This document shows, one piece after another, positions 11,029 to 22,505 of a stretch of DNA of 64,000 nucleotides; within the stretch, counting starts at the first letter, position 1; every line of letters begins with the position of its first letter. The stretch covers positions 17,533,501 through 17,597,500 of the forward strand of contig CM042023.1 in NCBI GenBank assembly GCA_023525975.1. The letters are read 5' to 3'. This stretch comes from Smallanthus sonchifolius. Taxonomy: Eukaryota > Streptophyta > Magnoliopsida > Asterales > Asteraceae. The position numbers and the translations under genes are program-made. The notes under the pieces are model-generated. The model saw nothing but the letters and a program-made list of their open reading frames with translations. It ran no database searches and had not been told where the DNA came from.

Positions 11029-12799
11029 GGGGTATACCCGTATGATTGTGGTGTGGTGTGATAATAAAGTGCATGTCATGTGGTGCCACGTCACTACCTT
11101 CATTATCACACCATCCATCATTTGGCAAGGGGTATACCCAAGTGATTGTGGTGGTGTGATAATTAAATGTTTATTTTTTAATTTTCACTTAAATAAAATA
11201 AACATAATATTTCATTAATAAAAATAAAATAAAAAATAATAAATAATATTTCATTAATAATTAAAAAAAATTACATTACTAAAAAAAATTTCCTAATGAT
11301 TTGAATTTTCGTAAATATACTCAATCAAGTCCGCCTTTACTGCGTTATGAATTTCTCGATTGCGTATTTCTTGTCGGTTTACTCGCTTTTGATTTTCATC
11401 AATTTCTTCGTGCATAAGCTCCTCCTCATTTGGGTTGTATTGACAAATTGTCACTCCTTGATCCTCTAAAATCATATTATGCAAAATCACACAAGCATAC
11501 ATAATGTTCCGAATTCTGATTTGAGACCAAGATCGAGTCGGCCGTTCGATTATATGCCACTTATTTTTCAAGAGACCGAACGCTTGTTCGATATCTTTTC
11601 TTGCCGCCTCATGAGCCTTTTTATAATTATTACGTTTAATACCTTCTGGACACGTAAGAGACTTGACAATTGTAGCATATTCTGGATATATTCCATCGGC
11701 TAGATAATACCCACGCTTGTAATGCTATCCTCTAAGTTCAAACGATGAGTCGGGTGCGGTTCCATTGATCATATCGTCGAATATAGGCGATTGATTAAGA
11801 ACATTAATGTCATTGTTCGCACAGGCAACACCAAAGAATGCATGCCAAAACCATAGATCATTTGAAGCCGCCGCTTCAAGCATAATACTTCGACTAGGAT
11901 GATCCCCGCGTGCAAACTGACCTCGCCACGCATTGAGACAATTTTTTCAATCCCAATGCGTGCAATCGATGCTACCGAGCATCCCGACAAATCCGTGTTT
12001 AGCTTCATGAAAATAATATAATTGTTGAATGTCGCTAGCCGACGGTTTACGTAAATATCTCTTACCGTACAATAAAATTATAGTTTTAGAAAACTTGTAA
12101 ATACATGACCTGATCGTTCGTTCTAACATCTTCAAGTAATCGTCAAACGAATCACTAGCGGTATCATATGGCATTTGACGAATCGAGGCCGTACACTTTT
12201 CAATGGAGGTGAAACCAACCTGACCTCTCGCGTCAACCAGTTGACGGAACCAAGGCACGTCTCTCTCGAGATCAATATTAATTTTCAAAAATAATTTCCG
12301 ACTCATTCGAAACCGGGTATTAAATTGCTCCTCACCGTACAAACAACCTTTGTCAAAGTAAACTTTGAGTAAAAGTGTGCTAGCCGCCGCCCGGTCACGG
12401 TTGAGACGTGCGCTTCGTTTTAATGGTGTTGAGGACGATTCCACCTCTTGCCACCACCTAACCGTCGCCGATGCCATAACTCCGAACGTCATTACCCGGG
12501 TTTTCTCGCTTGATGATGAAGACATTTTATAAATTTAGTAAGTGTATGAGTAGTATAAAAACTTGTGTGATTAAAATGAATGTTTTTTGTGTTTATATAG
12601 AGAATGTGAAAAAGATAATTTTTTTTTTAAAAAGAGCCATTTCCAACGGCTATAATTGGGGAGTTCAATTGAGATGCTAGGCGTGAAAAAAATCACGGAA
12701 AGGAACCACAAGACTGAATCATAGCTTAAGGGGGCGGTGTGTCCACTGAATCACGGCGTGATTCCTTATTCCACGTTGGATCACGGCGTGGTATACCCA
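11029..12799 (-). mobile_element. PIF/Harbinger-type transposon
   Basis: The left end has GGGGTATACCC twice, at 11029-11039 and 11129-11139. The right end has GTGGTATACCCAC at 12788-12800, so palindromic terminal words bracket the transposase gene. The 100 bp between the two left termini folds on itself (GTGGTGTGATAAT against ATTATCACACCATCC). The same terminal arrangement occurs at 40500-40600. Target duplication is not clear because the left terminus is duplicated. Confidence 0.7.
11293..12525 (-). pseudogene. Harbinger (ALP1-like) DDE transposase, two stops
   Basis: One frame of about 410 codons runs from ATG at 12525 to the stop at 11293. It is interrupted only by TGA at 11947-11949 and TAG at 11725-11727. 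The N-terminus (MSSSSSEK) precedes a helical region (LKINIDLERDVPWF, YGKRYLRKP). Then come catalytic blocks of the Harbinger nuclease: GMLGSIDCTHWD, the ACANNDINVLNQSPIFDD block and IERAFGLLKNKWHIIERP, which provide the D-D-E residues. The TGA stands where relatives have Trp. The frame is otherwise intact, so decay is recent or read-through is conceivable. Autonomous Harbingers also need a Myb-like ORF; none was found inside this element. Confidence 0.85.
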
Positions 12800-12800
12800 C

Positions 12801-13449
12801 ATATACCGGATGACAAACCATAACAATGCATTTACAGTTATAGTTATTAACATATTATTACAACATTCTTTAACTAGATCATTTTTTATATTAATATATT
12901 TACATAACTCAAAATTTGATAAACATGATCATATATATTCCATATATTACATAATTTAAAATTTAATATACTCTTAATTAAACATCATTTAAGGTTTCAT
13001 CATTTATTTCAAAAGGTTGATAAAAATAATACAAATAATTTTAGTTTATATAATATAATTTAGAATCTCACAATATATAAACTAAAACAATTTTTTTTAT
13101 AAATTAAATAAAAAGTGACAAGATACGAGGAAGTTGGAAAGAGATACTCCACCTTTGAATTCTTACGAGCATTCGTATAAAAAAATGTAAAGTCATTTTT
13201 TTTTTCTCAACGTTACAATTCAAGCAATCTATATCATTCACAAAAAATCGACCTCACATGCCACCTGTTCGTTTTGGTGTTGTAAATGCAATCTTAAAAC
13301 ATGTTGATACTTTCACTCCTATCACAAATGAAATGACCTATCATTTTATGATTAATATTAGTTGATTTTATTTTTGTAAATTAATCGATCTTTGGTTAAT
13401 TGGATTTTTTTAATTGTTAATTTTTTTAATAAGAACTTATAATTCCATT
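12801..13449. other. AT-rich non-coding stretch
   Basis: Low-complexity AT-rich sequence; nothing recognised on either strand. Confidence 0.6.
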
Positions 13450-13890
13450 TCATAACAAGGACGATTACAATAAATTGATAGGTAAACGGGCAACAAGTTA
13501 TGCCGTAACCTTCTTTTGGATCGCAAAACCAATCCTATTGAAAATAAAGCTTTGTATCCTAGGGGTCGAAGAATTACTATGCACGATCTGCTGAACCCTG
13601 TTCAGAAATTCCAGAACCTCCGGGGCTAGGAAACTAAATGTATCAAAAGCAAAAGGGATAAACACGTGTTGATTTTTTAAATAAGCTTTCTCGTGTTTAG
13701 CAACTTTGCCTGATTCCGCTTTTCACCCACAACAAACCCATTTTCCCAGCGCCCCATAAGAGGGGACACTCCTGTAATGTCCACACAAACGTGTTTCCCC
13801 CGTCCACCCAAATACAAGAATATCAGCTGCTGAGAGTAGACTTCAGATCTATCTTCAAGCGGATCTGTCAGAAAGTTCACGGAGTCTTTT
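13450..13890 (-). pseudogene. Decayed fragment of a conserved plant ORF
   Basis: Minus-strand translation gives VNFLTDPLEDRS, GGRGKHVCVDITGVSPL, FVVGEKRNQAKL and, after frame breaks, words matching KAxxENQHVFIPFAF and QxGLAxQLVARLP-type blocks. I recall this series from a conserved plant ORF, sometimes annotated as auxilin-like or as the C-terminal part of a reverse-transcriptase-related protein. Only about 145 codons remain, with stops and frameshifts, so it cannot make a normal product. The parent function is uncertain. Confidence 0.5.
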
Positions 13891-14327
13891 TTTTAGCAGA
13901 AAATTCATGTCCGCTTAAGAACATCCCTAACCTTTTTGGAATTTACGTATTTGGTTTTCTTATCAAACCGTAACATGTTTGGTTGTTATTAGTAGGAAAC
14001 ATTAAAAACTTGTTATCCATTTTAAAGTAACTATATTACTTTATACATAAAAAATCAAAACATGATGATAAAGATAGAGGACTCTTACAACTTAGTTCAA
14101 AAGAACAAATATAATCTTTAAACAAAAACAAGGAATAAAACTATACCGGCAAAACAAGTGGACCATTTTGTAGTTTTAGTTTCAGAATTTCGGTTGCTTT
14201 TAGCAAATGAGGTTGAGCAATTACTAAATTAAGATAAGCGCGTGTCGTACAATGCACTAGTAAGTCGCGTGAACGTATAAGTTTCTGGTACTCAAAGCAC
14301 AGTAGGTAGCCAATTAGTCAAATACAA

Positions 14328-14664
14328 CTCAAATAGGTAGTGGTGTAGGTGAGCCCTGAAGTTCTAGGGACCCGGGTTTAATCCTTGCTATCATCATTAA
14401 TTTCTAAGGCATGCAAATGAGTCTTAGTTTTTAGGCTGATGCACCAGAGTTTTACCCACGTCGATCCAGGGTTCAAGCCTCGGCTCTTCCTCAAGCCCGG
14501 AAGGAGCCGTATTGGGTATGATTTTTCCTTAGATGCTCTTCAACTCTGACGCTAAGTGGGCCCGATTAAGACAACATATTAGCCGGAGTTGATCGAGACT
14601 CTCCCATATAACAAGAGGGTGCGACGTCACAACATTCAATGTTGACCGGTAAAAAAAAATTAGC
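14328..14664 (+). mobile_element. tRNA-derived SINE, copy A, with target duplication
   Basis: The head carries a box A-like TAGTGGTGTAGGTG (about 14337) and a box B-like GGGTTTAATCC (about 14375). A second box B-like GGGTTCAAGCC lies near 14470. The body ends in a short A-run (14651-14659). The 9-bp word CAAATACAA flanks it at 14319-14327 and 14665-14673, consistent with target-primed insertion. A 5'-truncated relative lies at 32966-33226 on the other strand. Confidence 0.75.
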
Positions 14665-14746
14665 CAAATACAAGAAGATCACACCAATTGAATTTCTTTT
14701 ATAAATTTAGTCAATTATTGTATTTTTTTTCAATAATTTCATAATA

Positions 14747-15863
14747 ATGGACATAATTCACGAAATCTTCCACCGCCTTCCTCCTCCGTCGTCTTCCGCC
14801 GTCTCCCTAGTATCCAAACGGTGGCGCCATCTCCTCCGCTCTTCCTCTTCTCCCTCACCATCCGTCTCTCCCCAAACTACCCTTCTCTCGCCTCCCTCTC
14901 TTCCTTCCTTTCTCACCACACCTACCTGGCTCACCGGACAATATTTCTAACCACTTCACCTCCTCCACAACTGAATTGCAGTTACAATCCCTCTGCTTAT
15001 CCGGAATTCGCGCCGGAGATTACGCTCTCAACTGGTTATGGAACAATTGTAGTTCCGAAACCCTATCGAAGCTCGTTTTCGAGAACTGCAACGGCATCGG
15101 CGATCATAATTCGTTCGAGTGCTTCATCAAAGGATTGAAAAACCTTCACGAAATCGAATTGAATATTTGCAGGTCAATCATCACCTTAATTTTGCTTAAA
15201 TTAGCTGAGAATCGTTGCGATGCTTTATCGTCTTTGTTAATCTACGATGGCGGTAACAAAGAAAGCTTACTCCATTTCATCCGCGAAACGAGATGTAATC
15301 TCCAAAAACTCGACCTCCGATTGCCTCTCGACTTAGACGACAGTCATCTATTCGAGATCGGTGCAAAATTCAATCAGTTGCGTGTTCTTCGATTGCAGAG
15401 CTGTACAATGGTTACAGGTGAAGGACTCAAAACCCTAGGGTTAGCTTTGAGTGATAACCTAGAAGAACTAGCTTTAACAAACTGTGATGTCATGAAGAGA
15501 CAAAACGGATTCCTTGTGGAATTAGCTCAGAATTTAAGAAACATCAAAATCCTGGATCTGTCCTACAATCATACGCTGCTTGATAAAGAGTTCGCATCGG
15601 TGATCAGTTCATATCGCGATCTACAAAAATTAAAACTTAGAGGCTGCAGTAGATTAACCGATGTATCGTTGATTTCATTGTGCAAGAACTGTAAGCGTCT
15701 GAAGAGCATCGATTTGCTTTACTGCCATGGATTTCAGGTGGAAGGTGTTGAGTTCGTAATCCTGAATTCTCCAGAATTGAGAAACGTGCAGGTTGAAGAT
15801 CATAAGTTATCAGAAGTTGCAAGGAGATGGATGCAGAGTAAGTTTATTGAGGTTCAATCCTGA
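14747..15863 (+). pseudogene. F-box/LRR protein gene with two N-terminal frameshifts
   Basis: The product would be a substrate-recognition subunit of an SCF ubiquitin ligase. The F-box is at the start (MDIIHEIFHRLPP ... AVSLVSKRWRHLLRSS). It is followed in a second frame by LTIRLSPNYPSLASLSSFLS and in a third by SPDNISNHFTSSTTELQLQSL. The third frame is then open to TGA at 15861-15863. It encodes a series of cysteine-containing leucine-rich repeats (LVFENCNGIGD, LRVLRLQSCTMVTGEGL, LEELALTNCDVM, LQKLKLRGCSRLTDVSL, LKSIDLLYCHGFQVEGV) and the C-terminal RRWMQSKFIEVQS. The breaks are near 14843 and 14930. No intron fits there. About 290 codons of LRR are undamaged, so the lesions may be recent or assembly errors. 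The substrate is unknown. Confidence 0.75.
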
Positions 15864-16043
15864 TCATTCAAGAACAGGTAACCAACCTTTCAAATTGGAT
15901 TGAAATTGTATATGGTTTCTTTGTTGTATTCATGAAAATAAGAATGCATATTTGTGTGATTACAGTTATTTTATTTAAAAAATCTTTTGTTCAAATATAA
16001 CTGTAAATATGATACAACATCCATGTCTTCTATTTAAAATTAA

Positions 16044-16418
16044 GGCAAATTGGATTTTAATAGTCCATAATTTATTGGCCGATAATAATCCATGCTAACA
16101 GTTTGGCTGGTGACAGTCCTAACTCCTAACTTTCATTTTTGTTGTCAACGACAGTCCCCAGTAGCATAATCATCATAGATTTACACTCGATTTATACTCG
16201 GTTCCCACTCGATTTCGCTTGTATGTTTCTCCATTTCATTCAAAATCATCATTTTGAGTGAAATCAAGTGTAAATCGGGTGTAAATCTATTATGATTATG
16301 CTATTCGGACCGCCATTAACAACTAAAGTGAAAGTTGAGACTACTACCAGCCAAATTATTAGTATGGATTATTATCGATCAATGACTCATAATTTGGATT
16401 ATTAAAATCCAATTTGCC
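16044..16418. mobile_element. Fold-back MITE, copy 1
   Basis: The sequence begins GGCAAATTGGATTTTAATAG and ends with the reverse complement (ATTAAAATCCAATTTGCC). Inverted similarity continues inward through TGGATTATTATC and GTTGTCAACGACAGTCC towards a centre near 16230. There is no coding capacity. A second, more decayed copy is at 41201-41529. Flanks read TTAA and TAGA; the target duplication is not resolved. Confidence 0.85.
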
Positions 16419-17072
16419 TAGAATTAATTACATGTTTTATGTTAAGCTCTGATATTTATTAGGAGATGTGGAGTGTTCATTGATCTAAATATCAAATCCA
16501 ACAAGTAATTGAGCTCAAAGGGTTAAATCTGAGCTCTTAGTTTATAAATGTGTTGTAAAGGTGACATTAAGTCGACTTTCGTGTAGCGTAAACATGTCCG
16601 TTTCTGTATTTAGTCATTTTCACTAATACGAAATGGGTTAGCGTAGAGGCTAACATTCCAAAGCCGACCTTACAAAAATCATACCATCTCTATTGATTGT
16701 TATATAAAGGTGACAATAAGAGTGCATTCGTAGATCATATACGAACATAATTTTAACTTACTAGACTCAAAACTTTAATAGATGTGTCATCTTCTTTATT
16801 TGAACGGCTAACTTACACGACTTCTAAACCTACTTTTAAATCAATACTAATGGGAATAAATACCTTAACCACCTGGGAGAAATGTGTACGTTCAAATTAT
16901 CATCGAGTATCGTGTTATACTTATATTCCCACTATCGAATATGATTTTGATATAAAAGTTTCTTTTGATTAATATTACGGTTGTAATTATGGAAGATATA
17001 GTTGTGTATGAACTTTAAGTATACTGTATAAACCAGAAGAGCTACTTTGGGGATAAAAAAGCAAAAAAATAA
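16419..17072. other. Intergenic, nothing recognised
   Basis: No supported gene or repeat on either strand. Confidence 0.5.
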
Positions 17073-17143
17073 GGTCCCACCGAGATTTGAACTCAGGTCA
17101 CTGGATTCAGAGTCCAATGTCCTAACCACTAGACCATGGGACC
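17073..17143 (-). tRNA. tRNA-Gln(CTG): tRNA-Gln (anticodon CTG)
   Basis: Read on the minus strand, the gene starts GGTCCCATGG and ends CGGTGGGACC, giving a 7-bp acceptor stem (GGTCCCA/TGGGACC). The box A region is TGGTCTAGTGGTTAGGAC. The anticodon stem-loop TTGGACTCTGAATCCAG presents CTG, and box B is GAGTTCAAATC. There is no intron. A T-run for Pol III termination is expected downstream on the minus strand (below 17073); TTTTTTTGC is visible there. Length is 71 nt without CCA. It looks functional. Confidence 0.95.
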
Positions 17144-17870
17144 TTGTCGTCCATGTTTTTGTACATAAACATAAAATTGAAAATCAAAATATTTTAATAT
17201 TGTTTTTTCTTTTTTGAACGGCATTTTTTAACTAAATTAATTCGTACTTAAAGTGCGATTAATTTTTGGTAGTGATATATTATTGTGAAGTGCCTGTACT
17301 ATTAAACTTGATTATTATTTATTGGTTCTTTTAAGTTTGTTATTACTTTTGAGTTTTGACTGAACTTTAAAAAGAAAATACTACATGATAATCATATTTT
17401 ATAACTGTTTTATTGATGTCATACGGTTTTAACAAATTACAAGAAGTTTTATTACAATACAATGTATTATTAAGACTTTATTGTTTTAACTATTAAAAAG
17501 GAAATTGAGAAAGATAAATGAAATGGCAAATCTTGTTTCAATTAATCATAATATATTATGGTTTCTAGAAATTAGGACTTAAAAATATACAATTAAATAC
17601 ATAGTTAAGCTGAAGCACCAGCATGTTTTTAGTTTTACCTAATGTGTCCAGATTAGTGCAAACTATGGAAGAGAAAGCATTTGTTAATTGTTATGTCGTT
17701 TTCATCTCGTTTCTCTCCATTGCCATTAGGTTCAAGTTTTAGTTTAGATTGTTGGATGATAAGTACACCGTATTTTCCCTCTTCAATCCCAAGCTAGGTA
17801 CGTATCACCCCAGTATCTGTGGTTAACAATTCAAGAATATAATCTATCGTGGGTTATGTATGTATCCTAA
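17144..17870. other. Intergenic, nothing recognised
   Basis: AT-rich sequence without a supported gene. Confidence 0.5.
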
Positions 17871-18441
17871 GGGTGAAGGGGGCACCCAACCCATTTACCC
17901 ACTTGCTCACCAAAACCGCCCAATAGAATTCTGTCACCTCAAAACTACTCATTTTATTCATTTACTCAGATTTCATTGGAAACACCCTACTCATTTAACT
18001 CATTCTACTCACCAACATTTAAAAAAAAATTAACATTTAAATAAAAAAAACATACTTTTTTATTAATTTAAAAATACATAAGATAACTAAAAATAACAAA
18101 ATACAAAAAAGTTACAAATTAAAAAAAAAAAAAACCCGATAAATTAAACATAATCGTTTTTCGAATCGCTGTTGGCCAACTCCGGTAGTGTAGCAAAATG
18201 TTCAACAAAATCATATTGTAGTCTAAAGTGTGTCTCTTGATTCAGAAGTGTCGGAAAGAAAATCATCAAAACCACTATAATCGGATAAACCCGAAGGCAA
18301 AACAAGAATGCTAGAATCAGATGAAGACATTTTGTTAAAAAAAATGAAGTTTTACAATATAAATGAGATAAAAATTATGTTTGTAGAGTATGAGTATATA
18401 GGAAGAAATTTGTTTTTTTTTTAAATAAAAAAATCCCAAAC

Positions 18442-18488
<47 letters not shown>

Positions 18489-18625
18489 CCTCCCACATCC
18501 GAGTAATTTTACTCGATTAAGCTACTTGATTTCCCTAACCCAGCCAACTCGGATTGAAGGGTGCGGTGTACCTCGGCCTACTCGGTCAACCCCCCTTTCA
18601 CCCGGGTATTGCACCCCTTTCACCA
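17871..18625. mobile_element. Non-autonomous Harbinger-type element
   Basis: The left end GGGTGAAGGGGGCACCC and right end GGGTATTGCACCCCTTTCACCA form imperfect terminal inverted repeats. TAA flanks both sides (17868-17870 and 18626-18628), the usual 3-bp Harbinger target. A minus-strand reading near 18330-18180 starts MSSSDSSILVLPSGLSDYSG and soon meets stops; it may be the relic of the accessory Myb/trihelix ORF. A CT microsatellite lies inside. Confidence 0.65.
18444..18484. repeat. (CT)n microsatellite
   Basis: About 20 uninterrupted CT units, followed by CCCTCCCTCCC. It lies inside the Harbinger-type element. Confidence 0.98.
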
Positions 18626-18643
18626 TAAAGTACTAGAGATGGC

Positions 18644-19991
18644 TAGGGCTGAGCAAATCGGGTATACCGGTTTGATTCGGGTATCCGATACCGATATAAA
18701 TACATAAATCAGTACCGGATACCGTACCTAGAGAAGAAGCTCGTGTTTCGGGAATAATCGGGTTCGGTCAGATCGTGTAAAGAAGAAGACCAATACCGAG
18801 ACTTTCACCTGGATTTCTAATTGGAATCAACTACATCGATGAAGTATTGTTGTTTTATTGTTCTTCAAACTCAAAGGCAGCTGAGTTTATGCTGTTGTTC
18901 AAACCTTCAATCATCACCTCTGTCAATTTGTGTTTAAGTTTCAAATTTGTGTTCAAATCTTCAACCATCAGTCTGTTCTTATTTTTTCAAATTTGTGTTT
19001 AAGTTTAGTTTAGGTTCACAAGAAACTGATTGGTATATGAATTGTAATATGAGGGATGCAATCAATTGATCAAAAATAGTTTATCAATTGGAAAATACAA
19101 TCATGCATACCAACTGTTTGATTAAATGCCTGAGTGAAATCAAATACAGTTACAAAGTGTTCCTAAATCCAAGCACCACAGATGTGCTCTACACAGCAAC
19201 TGCATAATGATGTTGTTTGATTGTTTACAAGTTAGGGGGGAAGTTCGGAAATGAGGTTTTGTTCAAAGAAATAAGAACATAATGTAAACATGAGTCGATC
19301 TTGCAGTACCAGCAGGCCCGGCTCAAAGGGAGGGGCAGGGTGGGCCACTGCTTTAGGCCCGGTCTTTCGAGAGGCTCGAAGTTTTTAAAAATTTTGTATA
19401 TGTTTTAAATAGTATATTTATTTTATACATCAATCTTGTGTACATCAAAGTTTCCTTAGTACAATTGGAAATACAATTGTAAGAAAATGTAAAGGTCACA
19501 GGTTCAAATCTTGACAACAACACTATTTATTCATGTGTCTTATTTCTTCTTTTCTCTTCTCTTTTTTTTCTCTCTTTAAAAAGGTTGTCTCACAAAAACC
19601 CATAATTGTTTAACTATTAAACCAAAACAAAAAAAAAGACACAAAAATGTATATATTTAAACCCATTACATATAAAAAAATTTATTGAGGCCCGCTTTTT
19701 TATTACTTGTCCCGGGCCCAAAACGTTTTGAGGATTCTCGGGGCCGGCCTTGAGTACCAGTGAGTTTGCACAGCTGAATTTGAGGCAGTTTGTGTTTGTT
19801 AATGTAGTTCTCGGTCGGTACCTATTGATTCGGGAAACCGATTACAGTTCCCGATAACCGACCCGATCCCGACTTCCTACTAAATCTAATACCGAATACA
19901 AATCTAAGTGGTAGGGTATCGGTACGGTCTCAGGTATATTCGGTACGGTTTTTCGGGAAAAGGGAAATGTCCTGATTTATGCTCAGCCCTA
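18644..19991. mobile_element. Non-autonomous hAT element with 8-bp target duplication
   Basis: The termini are TAGGGCTGAGCA at 18644 and its reverse complement TGCTCAGCCCTA ending at 19991. The 8-bp word GAGATGGC directly flanks both (18636-18643 and 19992-19999). An 8-bp duplication and TAGGG-type ends are hAT hallmarks. Subterminal regions are rich in GGTATACCG/CGGTACGG-type words, which may bind transposase. No transposase gene is present. A second hAT element is nested at 19313-19752. Confidence 0.9.
19313..19752. mobile_element. Nested hAT MITE with 8-bp target duplication
   Basis: It starts CAGGCCCGGCTCAA and ends GGGGCCGGCCTTG, which are imperfect inverted repeats. AGTACCAG flanks it exactly at 19305-19312 and 19753-19760. 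Subterminal GGCCCGG words occur at both ends. An internal box B-like AGGTTCAAATC near 19500 and an upstream TTAGTACAATTGG suggest a SINE relic in the middle. Confidence 0.88.
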
Positions 19992-19999
19992 GAGATGGC

Positions 20000-20607
20000 A
20001 ATTTTGTCCTATTTACTTATGAATAGGTAGATGCAGGTTATGTTTTATGTGAATATAGAAAAATTTTCGTTTGGTTGGTGAATGTAGAAAATTTTAGAAA
20101 CTTGTGCGATAATTTATACAAATTTTTAAATTTATAGAAATTTAGATATGATTTTTTTTGTAAATATTTATGTGACTTTTGATCCATTTGTAAACTAGAA
20201 AAACAAAAGAAAAATTAGAAAATATTTTTAAGTCACTTTTAATTTTTTAATGAATAAAACCTCCTAAGACTATCCACATTCACAACAAAACACCGTTCAA
20301 CCTTTCAATAAAAAGCTAATTTTTCTCTTTTCCACCTATATAACCCAACCCAATCCAACTTTGCATACCCATTAGCAACCCGGCCTAAACTATTTTTTAA
20401 TTAAATAAATATGATTTATGATTATTATTTGTTCTATAAAATTTATTAGAAATATTAAAATAATGATTTTATTATGAAACTAATTTATTTTAAATATAAA
20501 AGTATTATTTAAAAAAATACATTTTTTAAAGAACTCTGTTTTTAATAAATTTATATTGGAATGTTAAAAAAAAAACTAAATAAGACCATGTTTTTAGTTT
20601 TTTTTTT
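20000..20607. other. AT-rich non-coding stretch
   Basis: No gene seen. Very AT-rich from 20390. Confidence 0.6.
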
Positions 20608-20813
20608 AAAACTTAAATACTATAATTTATTAAAAAAAATCAAATGATATGTGAAATTAATTGTTAAGGAAAAAAATGAAAAACTAACCAAGCGGCGTAA
20701 TAGATTCTTTAAAACTTAAATACTATAATTTATTAGAAAAAATCAAATGATATGTGAAATTAATTGTTAAGGAAAAAAATGAAAAACTAACCAAGTGGCG
20801 TAATAGATTCTTT
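20608..20813. repeat. 103-bp tandem duplication
   Basis: A unit beginning AAAACTTAAATACTATAATT and ending GGCGTAATAGATTC occurs at 20608 and again at 20711. There are only about two differences (AAAAA/GAAAA and AGCGG/AGTGG), so the duplication is recent. It abuts the poly-T of the following LINE. Confidence 0.92.
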
Positions 20814-20814
20814 T

Positions 20815-22505
20815 TTTTTTTGAAACGTACACGAAACTATTATTGTCAAAAACGGAAAACCAGCCAGAAGCTTGGGGCAAGCCAAGTTTACAAACTTAGC
20901 CAGAGAGTGGCCACACCAAAATTACAATAAACCCCCTATTATATTGTTGTCAGCTGAAATGAGCTCCAATCCTTCCAACTAATATTCTCCATCTTTGCTC
21001 TACATGTTAACTATAAATATGATAGTTCCTTGATTTGCGTCACACAATAGTGATCCGACGATGCCTTGTCTTAAAAAATCTTCTTGTTCCGAGCAAGTCA
21101 TAAACACCACATTGTTGTATGTACTATGGCATGTATTAGTTTCTTTTTTCTCTTTTGTAAGTTGAAATCCCTCTACCTGGTTGAGCACCTCCTTGATTGT
21201 GTCCAAAGTAGACGGTATTGGTAGATTACACCATCTCCAGATTTGCCACCATATTGATCTTGCAAAAATACACGTGACCATTATACGATTTGCACTTTCT
21301 TCACCAATTCCGCAGTTGAAGCAAGTCGTGTCTGCTATAGGAGCTCCTTTCCACATGAATATTCTAACTTTTGGTGGTACCCACGGGTTCCACCTGAAAT
21401 CCGGGCAAGAAAAAACTGCTCCTCGTGCTTCTTCTAACTCTTTTCTGACCGAGCTCACTTTGAACTCTTCCTCGTCGAACTTCTTCCTCCCCCAAACGTC
21501 CTCCTTTTGATTTAACCTAACATGTGACAATAAAACAGTTAAATGGTTAAGTTGAGAATGATATAGGTCCTGTAGAATACCCCCTTTCCATGACCGGCTC
21601 TAGTTGTTAAATTCTTCTGAGAAGCAACCTGCAACAATTTTTTTTATCTTTAGCCATCGAAAATAAGTTAGGAAAGACGTTTTTTAAGATACCGATCTCC
21701 AGCCAATGATCCACCCAAAACCTCGTGTTGCTACCTGATCCCACTTTGCATTTAATCTTCTGATGAATGTAAATATTAAGTTTCCCGAAATCTTTCTTAA
21801 TTGATATTATATTCTTCCATACCCCAGTCACTGACTTCTTTATCGGGAAGGGAATTACAGATCTTTGCCCACCATGTATTGCTTCAATTATCTTCTTCCA
21901 CGTGTGTGCTTTGTCATTCTTCATTCTCTACCACCACTTTGTGAGTAGAGCCAAATTCAAATCCCTGATGCATCACACTCCAAGCCCGCCTTTACCTTTA
22001 GATGTCATTATTTTTTCCCATGCTACTCACCTTATTTTTTTAACCATTGAGCTACCACCCCATAGGAATTTTCTTTGAATGCCTTCTAGTGTATTTATCA
22101 CGCTTATAGGTGCTTTGAAAAGTGAAAGATAGTAATTTGGAATACTCCCTAATACCGCCTTGATGAGCGTGCTTCTTCCTGCGAAAGAGAAGGTTTTCGC
22201 CTTCCAATTTGAAAGGTTTTTTTTTATAGAATTTATCAGTTACCGGTTTCCAAGCTTTGACTATGTTCATGTTTTAGCCCACCGGCATTCCCAAATAGAT
22301 GAACGGCAACTTGTCTCCTTTACATGAGATACTACTTGCCATCTGATTGATCGTATCTTGATCCATGCCAACCCCAAACACTCGACTTTTACCTAGGTTT
22401 ACTTTTAATCCATATCACATGTTAAAAACTCTAACAATTCTTTTAAGGTTTTTTAAATTCGTTAAACTCCATCCCCTACAAAATATTGCATCGTCTGCGT
22501 AGAAT
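20815..22505 (-). mobile_element. 5'-truncated L1-type LINE fragment
   Basis: The minus strand ends in poly-A (T run at 20812-20823). Upstream it encodes, in broken frames, the C-terminal part of a LINE ORF2. Near 22495 the reading matches the YADDA reverse-transcriptase block. PIxxxYLGMPVG-like words follow near 22300, then CKVGSGSNTRFWVDHWL, then a zinc-binding zf-RVT-like domain (WNPWVPPKVRIFMWK ... CFNCGIGEESANRIMVTC) near 21400-21270. Everything upstream of the YADD region is missing, as is typical of aborted reverse transcription. Multiple stops show it is dead. Confidence 0.85.
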
